Notes under the pieces: model-generated
The model's input: only the letters and a program-made list of their open reading frames with translations
Database searches by the model: none
What the model was told of the DNA's origin: nothing
Position numbers and translations under genes: made by a program
Source of the DNA: Colias croceus
Lineage: Eukaryota > Arthropoda > Insecta > Lepidoptera > Pieridae
NCBI RefSeq assembly: GCF_905220415.1
Contig: NC_059548.1
Span: forward strand, 7,008,501-7,072,500
Reading direction: 5' to 3'
Length of the DNA stretch: 64,000 nucleotides
In this document: in pieces, positions 34,771 through 45,243 of the stretch
Layout of the letters: each line of letters begins with the position of its first letter
How positions within the stretch are numbered: position 1 is the stretch's first letter

Positions 34771-34929
34771 CCGTCTTTCATTCTGCCTAATAGCTACTGA
34801 CTAATATTTCCTAATAGAGTCTCGTAATTTACTTACATACTCTAGACTGCTATCTATTTCTAAACTCGATTTTTTATCGTAATAATCACTACACAGTACA
34901 CTCACTCGCGGATCGGTTATTTTTCGACA

Positions 34930-35271
34930 CTGGTAAAATTAAAACATTTCTGATTGCGCCGGTGTCCACTAAAAACTTAATAGATGCTGCTTCCGCCACA
35001 CACAAGGTTGAAAGCACTTGCTGGCATTGTTCTTATAGCGGTAATGGTAATAACATAACCAATTTGGTCTTCTCTGTTTTGATATTCCTGCACGATCGTG
35101 ATTTTGAGATGCGGAACGATGCGTGCTATTTCCATACCTTCGACCGCTAAACGATTTGCCTCTCGAGCCTGCACATTCCAGCTGGTTTACCCGCTGCTTT
35201 AGTTGTGCTAACTGCTCGAGAAGGGTATACTGTACCGACGAAACTGCTCGAACTGGAACTGCCGGATTCAT
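34930..35271 (-). pseudogene. Gag C-terminus and protease start remnant
   Basis: The ATG at 35271 opens 'MNPAVPVRAV...', with a CYYHYRYKNNASKCFQPC zinc-finger-like motif typical of insect gypsy/BEL gag. In another frame a few codons on, 'KFLVDTGA' marks the aspartic-protease active site near 34955. The shift between the two frames may be a programmed frameshift or decay. Only this part of gag-pro survives. Confidence 0.65.
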
Positions 35272-35342
35272 TTTTAATTATTAACAAACGATATCTATGC
35301 AATTCACTATAATAATGTTCACTTTTCGCCGGGAGTCACCAA

Positions 35343-35589
35343 TGTTGGGGTCTTGTTATGTGCGGGTGTAATGAAAGATGAATAACTACGCAAAAGGTTA
35401 TATTTCGTTAAATTACATATATTTATTCGTATGTAATTAATATTCGACCTAATGCGACCCACCCGCGTCCCGACAAGCCCGTGACTCTGTGCATAGCGCA
35501 CGAACTGTTTATATATGAGTTACCGTGTGAACTTTCTTAGCGTTACACTTGAAATTCGATAACTCGTAAATTGGCTTGTCGACGCTACA
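35343..35589 (-). repeat. 5' LTR (right copy)
   Basis: Promoter LTR for the minus-strand element, 247 bp, TG...CA ends, one base different from the left LTR. Confidence 0.92.
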
Positions 35590-35593
35590 ACAT

Positions 35594-36199
35594 AAAATAA
35601 ATAAAAATAAATCAAACTCCAACGATTTTATCGTTGATGCGCTGTTTTTCTTATGATACTTTACTTTAATTTAGCTTTGTATTTCATATTGAAGAAACTT
35701 GCCCAACGTTAAATACCATACCTACACCACATGAGTGATTACAGTAATTAATACGATAGTAATATAGAGAAAAAACGCAAATAACTAGGTACAATAGATA
35801 TCATTTCAATCCTACTTATGTGTTATCACACATACACTTACAAACACTCATGAAAATATTCTCACGTGTTATGAAGCTCTAGACTTCTAGTCTAGAGTCT
35901 AGACTCTAGACTAACTTATCCATAAAAACCGGAAACAAAATAATAGTCGTTGTTGGATGTATATTTTCTTTTGAAGTGTTATAATACTTATTAATACTTA
36001 CCTAGTTACCTACGTGATTAGTTAAAACTTAGGTATCGTTTTTATCCTGTCTAAGGATACAATATTATATACTTAGTATAACTACCTATTAACTACGTAA
36101 ATCTCTTTGCAGTATACGCAAAGAGAAGTTTAATAGTTAATAATAAATATCCTATAGCCATAGGTATATTAACACAAAACGTACCTACAAATGAGTTCG
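35594..36199. other. Intergenic, no gene seen
   Basis: AT-rich. It contains a small palindromic patch of repeated 'tctaga' (35879-35910), a short inverted pair around atctctttgcagtatacgca, and nothing coding. Confidence 0.4.
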
Positions 36200-39100
36200 T
36201 TTTTTTTTTTTTTTTTTTTTTTATGTCAGAGCAAGCAAAGGGGCAGGTGGGCCACCTGATGGTAAGTGGTCACCACCGCCCATAAACACTTGCAACACTA
36301 GAAGTGTTGCAGGTGCTTTGCCGGCCTTTTATGGACAAATAAGCTCTTTTCTTGAAGGCCCCAATGTCGTAGTTGTTCGGGAACACCGCAGGTGGCAAAT
36401 CGTTCCACAGTTTCACCGTACGCGGAAGGAAGTTGCGGGTGAAGCGGACAGTGGTGGAGCGCCAACCATCCAGATGGTGCGGATGGAACTGGTTTTTACG
36501 GCGTGTGGTCCGGTGGTGGAACTGTGCGGCTGGTAGTAGGTGGAACAATTCCTCAGAGCACTCCCCATAGTAGATTCTGTACAGTATACAGAGAGACGCA
36601 ACGTCTCTTCGCACTGACAGAGGATCGAGCCTATCGGAAAGCCTACGGTCATCGACAATTCGAGCTGCTCGACGTTGGATGCGGTCAAGAGGAAGGAGTT
36701 GATACTGTGGGGCTCCGGCCCAGAGATGAGAACAGTACTCCATATGCGGTCGCACCTGAGCCTTGTACAGCTGAAGTCGGTGGGCCGGCTTGAAGTACTG
36801 TCTCGATCTGCTGAGCACACCAAGCTTTTTCGAGGCTAATTTAGCCTTCGCTTCCAAATGACTGCGGAATTGAACGTCACTCGAGATTTCAACTCCGAGG
36901 ATTCCGATTTTCGGCGATATACTAAGGGGAGTACTCTTAAACCGAGGTTCTACGACAAATGGGGTCTTTTTAGCGGTGAACGCGCAAACCTGTGTCTTTT
37001 GGGGATTGAACTCAACAAGATTAAGTTCGCCCCAATCCGAGACTTCTTGAAGGGAAGACTCGACTTCAGACACAAGTTTGTTTCGGCTCTCATTGAGGCT
37101 TTCCTTTGAGGTGTTCGCACGGCCGGGATAAAGAGCATCCCCCGTACTGTCGTCTGCATAGCAATGGATGTTACTGATTTGTAACAAATCATTGATATGC
37201 AGAAGAAACAGTGTAGGAGATAGCACGCAGCCTTGTGGGACACCAGCATTCACATAAAGAGGCTTAGAGCAGGAACCGTCGATAACGACCTTAATGCTCC
37301 TCTCTTCCAGGAAGCTGGCAACCCAATCGCATAACCTCGCAGGAAGTCCGAAAGATGGTAATTTCGCTAGAAGTGCCTTGTGCCAGACCCGATCGAAGGC
37401 TTTCGCTACATCCAAACTTACAGCCAATGCCTCCCCTTTACTCTCAACCGCCTCCGCCCATCTGTGGGTGAGGTACACCAAAAGATCACCAGTCGAGCGA
37501 CCACTACGGAAACCGTATTGCCGGTCGCTTAACAGCTGGTTCTCCTCCAGGTACCTCATGAGCTGGCAGTTAATAATGGATTCCATTATTTTGGAGAGTA
37601 AAGAGGTGATGGCGATCGGTCTGTAGTTAGACGGATTTGAGCGATCGCCTTTTTTAGGGATTGGGTGGACAAGAGCAGTCCACGAGTTCGGAACGATTCC
37701 TTTGGCGTAAGAGAGCCGAAAAAGACGCGTTACAACCGGTGCCAACTCAGGAGCACATGTCCTAAGCACAATAGGGGAGACTCCATCCGGCCCTGTCGAC
37801 TTATGGATGTCAAGGGAAAAGAGAGCGTTTCGAACGACACGTTGTGTGAAACGTATATCCGCCATTGAATGGTTGCACCGCGGGATGGTAGGCGGTGTCT
37901 TTCCCCTGTCATCAAGAGTCGAGTTCCTAGCAAAGAGAGCGCCCAGGAGTTCGGCTTTCTCTTTAGCGGAATGGGCCAGAGAGTCTTCGTCCTTGTGCAA
38001 AGGAGGAAAGGATGAACGACAGAAGTTACCTTGGATGGCTTTGGCGAGGGACCAAAACGCCCGTGTTCCCGAAGGAAGTCGCGCTAGTCTATCGCCAAGT
38101 GCACCAATATAACTGGATTTAGCCCTAGCGATTTCTCTCTTGAAGGATCTGGAGGCAGAGTTGTACTTCTTCCTGATGAGACCAACGCTTGGATCGCGAC
38201 ACGCCGTTGCTGCAACCCAGGCTTGAAAAAGTTCCTGTTTCTGACGAGACGCCATGTTACAGGAACGTCCAAACCAAGGCTTAGATCTACCACCAACGGG
38301 CACAACAGAGTATGGCACAAATAGTTCCATACCCTGCAGTACCACGTCAGTGATAGACTCAGCACAAGCGTTGGGATCCTCCGAGGAGAAGCAAACAGGC
38401 CCCCATGGGTAGGAAGCGAAAAAACCACGCATTCCGTCCCAGTCTGCCGACTTGTAGTGCCACACACGGCGTCGAGCTGCAGGTGTCTGCTGTTTCGAGC
38501 CCATAAGTGGCACCATACTCCGTATCAGGCAATGGTCTGATGACCCCAGTGGGGCCACGACGGAGACCTGATAGTTCTCGGGATGTGTGGTCAGCAGAAG
38601 ATCCAAAAGAGAGGGAGTATGGCCCTCCACATCCGGTATTCGCGTAGGCGATGAGACCAGCTGTGTTAGGCCATAGGCTAGAGCAAAATCGTGTACAGTT
38701 CGTCCCGCGTGGTCAGTTGTACGCGACCCGAGCCATTCAACGTGGTGGGCATTGAAATCGCCTAAAACCACGAGCTCTGCAGAAGGGAACTGTACAAGCA
38801 AGGTGTCGATCATCTCTTGGATGTGCTCAAATAATCGGTCGGTACCAGTATTCCCGCTGTGGGATCTGTACAGGCAAGCATAGACGCGAGGGTGGTCGCC
38901 GCAGTCAATATGCAGCCAGATAATAGACAGATCCTCACCTTCAAGGGTGCCAAGACGTCGACAACAGATATCCTCCCTAACGTATGCGCATACCCCGGCA
39001 CGCGGTGCAAAAGTATGCTCCAGCTTAAAACCAGGGTATGTGAGATAAGATACGTCGGCCGGAGTTGATATCTGAGTCTCAGTCAGGAAGAGCAAGGCCG

Positions 39101-39535
39101 GCTTAGCCGTCTCAAGATGGTAGTGGACGGCGTTTAAGTTAGTGTGCAGCCCCCGTATGTTACAAAAGTCCACCGTGAGAGTGGAGGGGGGTGATTTTTT
39201 TTGCTTGCTCTGCGAACCCCTTGGCACATGACCGAGCGGAATTATGCCCGCCCCAGAATACGACGGGCTGCCGCAGCGCAGGCGCTGCGGGAGGGATTCT
39301 CCTGCACCGCAGGTGCCGGTACCCTCCTGCCTCCTGGGGTATTCTGCCTAATAATGCCGCGTTCATATTTGGGGGTTGTTGTTTTTGGGCCTCCGGACCC
39401 CTCACTCACCGTACGAAACGCGGTGGCATACTGTTAATATGCCACCACTTCACGCCGGTTTCCTGTGAGGGTGTGGTAACTTCCCCGGTGCGAGCTTGAC
39501 CCATTTCGTGCCGAAGCAGTGCTCGACTCCCACTT
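36200..39535 (-). mobile_element. Non-LTR retrotransposon (LINE), near full length of ORF2
   Basis: A 23-base poly-T at 36200 on the + strand is the poly-A tail of a minus-strand element. Next comes a 3' UTR with gcaggtgggccacctgatgg, a phrase common in lepidopteran LINE tails (memory), then a 985-codon open frame (36270-39227). GC content is far above its surroundings up to about 39535, which I take as the 5' limit. No target duplication was found. The clade is not certain; the layout (APE endonuclease then RT) fits the Jockey/CR1 group. Confidence 0.88.
36270..39227 (-). CDS. LINE ORF2: APE-type endonuclease and reverse transcriptase
   Basis: Uninterrupted frame of 985 codons. The first codon shown is GTG; the true start may differ. 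Endonuclease: an FCNIRGL start (about residue 21), TETQ, and GDFNAHH (about 156-162), with an SSDHC motif later in the domain. Reverse transcriptase: SNYRPIAITSLLSKIMESII, QYGFRSGRST, SLDVAKAFDRVWH, AGVPQGCVLSPTLFLLHIND and the catalytic YADD box at about residue 689. It then extends through a C-terminal region with LWNDLPPAVF. Role: nicks the target and copies the element's RNA. All catalytic motifs I know for these domains are present with no stop codon. A short upstream minus-strand frame at 39160-39405 may be the tail of ORF1. Confidence 0.9.
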   Translation of the reverse strand: MPRGSQSKQKKSPPSTLTVDFCNIRGLHTNLNAVHYHLETAKPALLFLTETQISTPADVSYLTYPGFKLEHTFAPRAGVCAYVREDICCRRLGTLEGEDLSIIWLHIDCGDHPRVYACLYRSHSGNTGTDRLFEHIQEMIDTLLVQFPSAELVVLGDFNAHHVEWLGSRTTDHAGRTVHDFALAYGLTQLVSSPTRIPDVEGHTPSLLDLLLTTHPENYQVSVVAPLGSSDHCLIRSMVPLMGSKQQTPAARRRVWHYKSADWDGMRGFFASYPWGPVCFSSEDPNACAESITDVVLQGMELFVPYSVVPVGGRSKPWFGRSCNMASRQKQELFQAWVAATACRDPSVGLIRKKYNSASRSFKREIARAKSSYIGALGDRLARLPSGTRAFWSLAKAIQGNFCRSSFPPLHKDEDSLAHSAKEKAELLGALFARNSTLDDRGKTPPTIPRCNHSMADIRFTQRVVRNALFSLDIHKSTGPDGVSPIVLRTCAPELAPVVTRLFRLSYAKGIVPNSWTALVHPIPKKGDRSNPSNYRPIAITSLLSKIMESIINCQLMRYLEENQLLSDRQYGFRSGRSTGDLLVYLTHRWAEAVESKGEALAVSLDVAKAFDRVWHKALLAKLPSFGLPARLCDWVASFLEERSIKVVIDGSCSKPLYVNAGVPQGCVLSPTLFLLHINDLLQISNIHCYADDSTGDALYPGRANTSKESLNESRNKLVSEVESSLQEVSDWGELNLVEFNPQKTQVCAFTAKKTPFVVEPRFKSTPLSISPKIGILGVEISSDVQFRSHLEAKAKLASKKLGVLSRSRQYFKPAHRLQLYKAQVRPHMEYCSHLWAGAPQYQLLPLDRIQRRAARIVDDRRLSDRLDPLSVRRDVASLCILYRIYYGECSEELFHLLPAAQFHHRTTRRKNQFHPHHLDGWRSTTVRFTRNFLPRTVKLWNDLPPAVFPNNYDIGAFKKRAYLSIKGRQSTCNTSSVASVYGRW

Positions 39536-39729
39536 CAAAATATTTAGGTGAATTAGTGAGATTCGTAATAATAAAATTGCCTTGTCATAAAGTATTCAAT
39601 TATCAACAAGTAAACAAAAAGATTTTCTCCACACCAGGAAATAACAGCTTTTTCACAACTGTACTAGTTAACTAATAAAACGGCAGACACTATGTAGGGT
39701 ACCTAAAATCATTACCTATTTAGACTCTA

Positions 39730-39956
39730 TAGACCTAGTGGCTGCTTTGACTTCGCCCGTGGGCTTCCCGTGGGACATGATACATATATTATGATCACAG
39801 ATTATTGTGGTGATTACTGATTATGATTGAATATGTATAGCCCATACCAGTCGCGAATCACTTTACAAACCCCGCGTTGAAAAAATTTTTAAATCAGTCC
39901 AGTAGTTCCTGTGATTAGCGCGGTCAAAAAAAACAAATTCTTCTGCTTTATATTAT
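39730..39956 (+). repeat. Degenerate RTE-like tail
   Basis: gacttcgcccgtgggcttcc, then tttttaaatcagtccagtag and ttctgctttatattatacta. It is directly followed by another copy at 39957. Confidence 0.55.
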
Positions 39957-40160
39957 ACTAGCTTACCGCCCGCGGCTTCGCCCGCTTTGTCTAAAACCTA
40001 ATAAATTATATACTAAAACCCCTCTTGAATCACTCTAAGTATCTATAAAAAAAACGCATCAAAATCCGTTGCGTAGTTTTAAAGATTTTAAGCATACAAA
40101 GGGACATAGGGACAGTGAAAGCGACTTTGTTTTATACTATGTAGGTAGTGATAGTATAGA
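39957..40160 (+). repeat. RTE-like tail, different subfamily
   Basis: ctagcttaccgcccgcggct start, then a body with aaaatccgttgcgtagtttt and gggacatagggacagtgaaa. This subfamily lacks the gggatttccgggata block. Confidence 0.6.
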
Positions 40161-40272
40161 TGCATAGATTAAAGGCTCAAAGAAACAAATAAATACATTT
40201 TATTATACATACATACAAAAAACTTAATTCAATTTCTATTTAGAAATGCAGTTCCGTCGAAGTATATTTAAA

Positions 40273-40400
40273 ACTAGTTGCGCTCCGCGGTTACCCGCCT
40301 GGTTCCACATAGCAAGTTCCGCTCCTGTTGGTCTTATCGTGATGATATATAGCCTATAGCCTTCCTCCTACACGACATTCCAGTTGTCTAATATAGGATT
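40273..40400 (+). repeat. Short RTE-like fragment
   Basis: aactagttgcgctccgcggt through tatagccttcctcc. It shares ctcctgttggtctta with the copy at 19868-20039. Confidence 0.5.
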
Positions 40401-40624
40401 ATTATATTATGTATTATTGATCATTATTCTATCACGTGTACAGTATGATGTCACAGAAACAGTAGCGAACAAGAACCAGCGAGGTCGTGAACACGGCGTG
40501 TTTACTGTTTATCGTCCACGTTGATAATAATATGTACAAATAAATAACATTCTCTTCAATAATTTAATAAACATCAGACATTCGCTTGCAATAAGATTCA
40601 GGGAAAATTTATTTTAATAAAAAA

Positions 40625-42467
40625 ATGGTAGACAAGCTTGAACTTCGTTTTGCAACTTACATGTGTCCTACACATCCCGTTGAATTATATGAGCTAATAA
40701 TAGAACTAGTGGAAGAAGCTTTGGATTGCTACGTTTCATTGCAATATGAAAGCCGACGCCCGGGACCAATAGCTAACCGTCCAGATCCCTTTCAGTCTGA
40801 TAAGCTTGATCTGGGTAAGTTATTATTTAATTATAGTTTTTTTGTTTTCCAAAAATATTTTCGGAGATCTACAAGACCTTCTAATTAACATACCCCCTAT
40901 ATACAAAACTACCCGCATTAAGACAGAAACAACATTCTGTTTATATTGGATAATAAAAATAAATAGAATGGAATTTTTTATTATGTTTTTAATCATTTAC
41001 ATTTTACAGCTTTTATGACTGCAGCAGCCTATATGAGAATAAGGCAGAAAGGAAATAAATACATACAGCTTTTACCTGTTACTCCAGTATTTGCCCATCA
41101 AATGAATGTGGAAAATAAACCAGGATATTTCTCCGATGTTATCATACATAGTGATAAAAAGTAAGGTTACCTACAACTAAACAATTTTAGTACCTATTGC
41201 GTCGTTTTAAATTAAAATAGATATATTATGTATTTAATCATCTCATAGTAATCAAGTGTCATTAATATAGGTCACATTTAATTGTATTGAGTGGTAACGG
41301 TCATTAACCGATTTATTATTATTTTTTTGTGTGTATGAAACTTTGTTTTGCATTTCATATAAAATTACAAAATTATTATGACAATCTAGTATTGCTTTAT
41401 ATTGAGACAGAATATTTGCCATTGAATTATTCGATGAGAAAAATAAATTAAAACATGTCAGCCTTGTGCTCATTTTGAGATTTTTCACCACATAGTTGCG
41501 TAGGTGTTTTAAAATACGGCTCTTGCACCTCTAGTTATATTGACGTTAATAAACAATACAGTTTGATGGTCTGTGTAAATAATATCGAATACATCGAGTA
41601 GTTACAATAGTCTAAAAGCAAATAAGTAGATAAATTAATTGTTATCAGCCATGTCTCCTGATAACACAGTATGCTTCTATTATTTCTCAATTGATTTTCG
41701 TCGTATATAGTTCCTAATTTTTGATTCCGGTTGATTGGACACTTATATTTTTTTTTATTACAGGGCCCATAACGTCAATACTTTACACGACCTTCGCGGA
41801 TGTACGTTTGCATACAGCGATGAAGAATCACTAAGCGGAAGTAAAATAGTCCTTAAGACATTAAGAGAAAAGGGCGAAAATGCATCTTTCTTTGGCTCAC
41901 TACTAAGTAAACCACACACAGATGTTGGATAAAAATTAGAACAAAATAGAATATCTTATCAATCTTTTTAATTTGTTTCAGAATCTGGATCACATTTGGC
42001 CTCTGCTCAAATGGTCTTATCTAAACAAGCGGAATGGGCGGCGGTCGATTCAACGACCCTACTAAATTCAAAAAAATACATGCACGACGGAGGTAAAGAT
42101 ATTATAACTTTGGAAACATTAGGGCGATTGCCGCCGTACCCCATCGTAGTAAATTCCAGATTATCAGGTAGGTGGGCCCTCATTACATATGTATTATCAT
42201 GTATTTTACGTTTTAAATATAAATAAAGATATCCAATATATATTTATATACTGTATATTTCTTAATATTATTTTCTATATTTCAGATAACATTAAAACCT
42301 CAATTGCTAAAGCGTTACTAATATTATCCCAAACAAGCGAATGGAAGAAAAAATTTGCAAAGTTTGGTTTAATAAAATTCGAAAATAATAGTGAAAATGC
42401 CTATGATGGGCCGTCTGCACAGATGTGGTCCATCCAGAAAGAAAAACTCAATGTTCGATATTATTAG
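40625..42467 (+). CDS. PhnD-like (Phosphonate-bd family) periplasmic-binding-protein fold protein
   Basis: Exons 40625-40814, 41010-41160, 41764-41906, 41982-42167, 42286-42467. Phases match and the sum is 852 nt (283 aa), complete from ATG to stop. Seen: an N-terminal ATYMCPTHPVELYELIIEL strand/helix, YIQLLPVTPVFAHQ, YFSDVIIHSD, LHDLRGCTFAYSDEESLSGS, then SHLASAQMVLSKQAEWAAVD and PYPIVVNSRLS. This is the order of conserved blocks in bacterial phosphate/phosphonate ABC-transporter binding proteins (DLKG.xFa, S.SG, gSH..a...v..g..D.aa.D). No signal peptide or transmembrane helix is visible, so it is probably cytosolic. Its ligand and role in an animal are unknown; ligand binding to an anion is inference. 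Four host-style introns show it is a resident nuclear gene. Confidence 0.82.
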
Positions 42468-42622
42468 ATTATTACTAGTCCTCAGTTTATTTTATGTGAT
42501 TTATATTTTGTATGTTGATTTCACACCGAAAAAATAGTTATACTACAACTATGCCAAGGACATAAAATCTATATTACATATTATTTAAGTAAGCATTTAT
42601 TTTTTATATTTTAAAAAGTATA

Positions 42623-42628
42623 TTAAAG
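42623..42628 (+). terminator. Candidate polyA signal of the PhnD-like gene
   Basis: ATTAAA about 155 bases after the stop codon, followed by a T-rich stretch. Confidence 0.35.
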
Positions 42629-42806
42629 AATTATTATGTTACAGGTGTAATTTTTATTTGATATCCCCTTGTCTGTTATAAAATCTTTAGAAGAACGATG
42701 TCAAAAAAATCGCATCTGTGGACCCCGCTCCTGGAGCTTGATTATACCGTGACGTACCTTCTGTCGTATTTTTTACAATTGTATATCGTAAACTATATCT
42801 TTCCTA

Positions 42807-43634
42807 TAGGTCTACCAGAATCTGATGGCATATTTTTATTTATGAAATAAAAGATTTTCATGTGGCAACTTATTTGACAACTATCAAATTGGTTGTCAAA
42901 TTATTTGTCTTTTTTGCAGTTGATGAATAATTTTTAGGATTTTGTCTAAAAAATCTTCGAAAATGTCGAAAAAGCCGCTGCGATCACAAGCAAGAGGTGT
43001 TGTTTATAATGTGTATAGAAAAATATTCGATGAAGAAGGGTCAAACACATCACAATTTTCAATTTTGAAGATTTTATTGGTAAATTGGGCTTACCCGTTT
43101 TGATACTTTAAATTAAAAAATATTATATATAGGTAACTATAATATTGTTTGTTGATTAGAATAAAATTTTATGAAAACTTATTACAGGAGTTTCCAATAC
43201 GGCTATTCGTCAAGTCCAAGCTGTCCAAGTCAATTATATAATGTGTGTATCTGTTAATACTTTAAAATAAACAATTTTATTTTATTAATATTTTATTTTA
43301 TAAAAAATTATAAGCAGTTTTGATCTACATTATAATTATATCGATATTTTCACATGGTATACTGGTAATGAATATACAAATATAGGTATGTGTAAATAAT
43401 AATATGTGTTACCTGTATAAAAGTAATATGTATAATTGTATATTTATGTACCTACATCATATTAAGTGGATATCTCATTATTAAGTACAGTATTGTCCAC
43501 TTATGTAACGTGACTAATTATATTGAGGACAAAATAAAAAATAAGCAGTATCAAGATCGTTCAGTCCATTTTCCCCAGGGTTGCACACTCAAAATTTTGA
43601 TTTCCCTAATTGCCATCAGATTCTGGTTTACCTA
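42807..43634 (+). mobile_element. TA-target TIR transposon, copy 1 (828 bp)
   Basis: Ends taggtctaccagaatctgat and atcagattctggtttaccta are inverted with two mismatches, flanked by TA. A second copy lies at 53687-54522 in the same orientation and is similar throughout. Inside, an ATG at 42963 opens MSKKPLRSQARGVVYNVYRK and continues to a stop after about 46 codons; a later piece contains NTAIRQVQAV. These look like the helix-turn-helix N-terminus of a transposase. The catalytic domain is missing, so it is non-autonomous, perhaps Tc1/mariner-like (inference from the TA target). Confidence 0.85.
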
Positions 43635-43639
43635 TACTC

Positions 43640-44555
43640 AAACTAACACAAAATATCAACAGAAGAACAAGGATGGCATACATCCACATGTTTACATAAC
43701 AAAAACGTAGCTACGAGCGTCTCTAGCGCTTTAAAAAGTTACCGTCCAACGTCTCGATTTCGCGCGCAGCGCCGACAGCGTCATTGGGTTTAGTCATCGA
43801 TTTTAGGAATGTTTTACAAAGGTTTCATATGTCTTTTATTGTTTTAACGATTCGTAAATGAACACTATGCTTTATCATGACATCTGTCATCAAATAAATG
43901 TAACAGAATTCATCCTGTCAGGTATCCAAAGTTCAAGAGGTACTTTTTTCAAGTGCTTTTTTTGTTGTTTCATTTCTCGTAACATAAAAACTTCTTACAG
44001 CCAAAACTCTTTTGTAGTCAAGTATAAGAACCGAACTTTAATATAAGTTAATAACCTAAACCACTTGGATTGAAGAATAATTAACGGTCCCTATTTTTTG
44101 CCCGGCGCTCGGCCGCTCGGAATGGCTAATGTTTTTGTAAGCCTTGTATTTTAAAAAAAATGTATAGGAATGAATGGTTTTTATTATTTAATGAGTTTGT
44201 ATATGTATTATTGTAAATACAATAAAACCTTTTTGTATGAATAATTATTTATTTATTTATTTTTAACGAGTTTTGTACAATGAACTAAAAAAAATTGCTC
44301 ACCCTGATTTCAAGCTAGAATTACTTATTTATTGCAAAGTAATTTATGACTAAGATATCTTTTATATATTAGCTTGTTTCATAACGATTCGAACGATATT
44401 AGTTATACAAAGTAGCTCCCTACAAAATTTTAGAGATATCGTCATTGTTTATAACTCGCACGGTTTCGCGCTGACCACGCAGAATGGCCTTCACAGATGC
44501 GCGAAACCGTGCAAAATGGCCGCCACAGCTGAAGGGATATATTTAAAAAAAGATG
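43640..44555. other. Intergenic between transposon copy 1 and Kgd4 region
   Basis: A GC-rich patch near 43740-43800 (gtctcgatttcgcgcgcagc) and an inverted pair gcacggtttcgcgc / gcgcgaaaccgtgc near 44459-44510 stand out. Runs of atttattt near 44245-44265 give minus-strand AATAAA signals. No gene is assigned. Confidence 0.4.
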
Positions 44556-44702
44556 TTAAACTTTCAATGGTTTTCCTTCTAATTTTTGAAGTAACATTTT
44601 GAAAACAATCACATCGCCTTGTTTTCCATATTGAATCATTATTGTTCGAGGAACCATGAAGCCTGATGCAGTTGTACTAGCTGCTACTGTTTTTTTTGTT
44701 TC
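44556..44702 (-). CDS. Unassigned exon-like ORF downstream of Kgd4
   Basis: On the minus strand a good acceptor (aacaaactttcag) precedes 48 codons in phase 0 and a stop at 44556. The product runs ETKKTVAASTTASGFMVPRT then IMIQYGKQGDVIVFKMLLQK and ends LEGKPLKV. I do not recognise it. It could be an alternative 3' exon of Kgd4, whose exon 1 also ends in phase 0, or part of another small gene or an old processed fragment. AATAAA signals on the same strand follow about 300 bases on. Confidence 0.4.
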   Translation of the reverse strand, partial: ETKKTVAASTTASGFMVPRTIMIQYGKQGDVIVFKMLLQKLEGKPLKV

Positions 44703-45243
44703 CTGAAAGTTTGTTTACATTAATAAAATAGAGATATGACAAATAACAGAAGAAATTTAAATTAATGCTTCAACTGATTCTGAACTTAATCATAAACATA
44801 TTGAATGTTTATTATTTCTTAACATTGCTGTAAAATGCAAGCACAGAATATACCTAAATTTGATCAAAGATTCAATCAAAAATTGGTATGTTCCATAAGC
44901 ATTATCAATTTAAGCATTAATTTAATCATGCCAAAAAAGAATTTTGCTACAATAAAGATAAAGAGATTAATAAAAAGACTAATTAATAATAAAAATTTAT
45001 TTTAAAGTTATAGTTTTCCACAATATTAAACAAATGGCAGAATAGCCAACATACCAATAAATAATACTTCCTTCAATTAATAAGGTTTGCAAATGAAAAT
45101 TAATTCAATTTATAAATGCTTTCATACATACAAGTAAAATTATATTTCTACCATAACAATAAATAACTTGCTACAACTAAAAAAAATAGACAATAGTAGA
45201 TAGTTCTACTAAGTTTTAAATCTACAAAAAGTAACTGTGTGCA

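Larger units (their letters stand above)
33565..35589 (-). mobile_element. Internally deleted Ty3/gypsy-like LTR retrotransposon
   Basis: Two 247-bp direct repeats (33565-33811 and 35343-35589), starting TG and ending CA, differ at one base (A at 33788, G at 35566). ACAT flanks both sides (33561-33564, 35590-35593), a 4-bp target duplication. Read on the minus strand, the 5' LTR is the right one. A candidate primer-binding site (tggtgactcccggc) follows it, and a polypurine tract (aaggggggaatga) precedes the 3' LTR. The interior is only about 1.5 kb: a gag zinc-finger remnant, a protease VDTGA remnant, then an integrase C-terminal piece. Reverse transcriptase, RNase H and the integrase core are missing. 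Confidence 0.93.

Noticed and set aside
36318..39499. Many + strand ORFs antisense to the first LINE
   Set aside because: They are GC-driven shadows of the 985-codon minus-strand frame.
40625..42467. Bacterial contamination as the source of the PhnD-like gene
   Set aside because: It has four host-type introns with matching phases and is embedded between insect repeats and genes.
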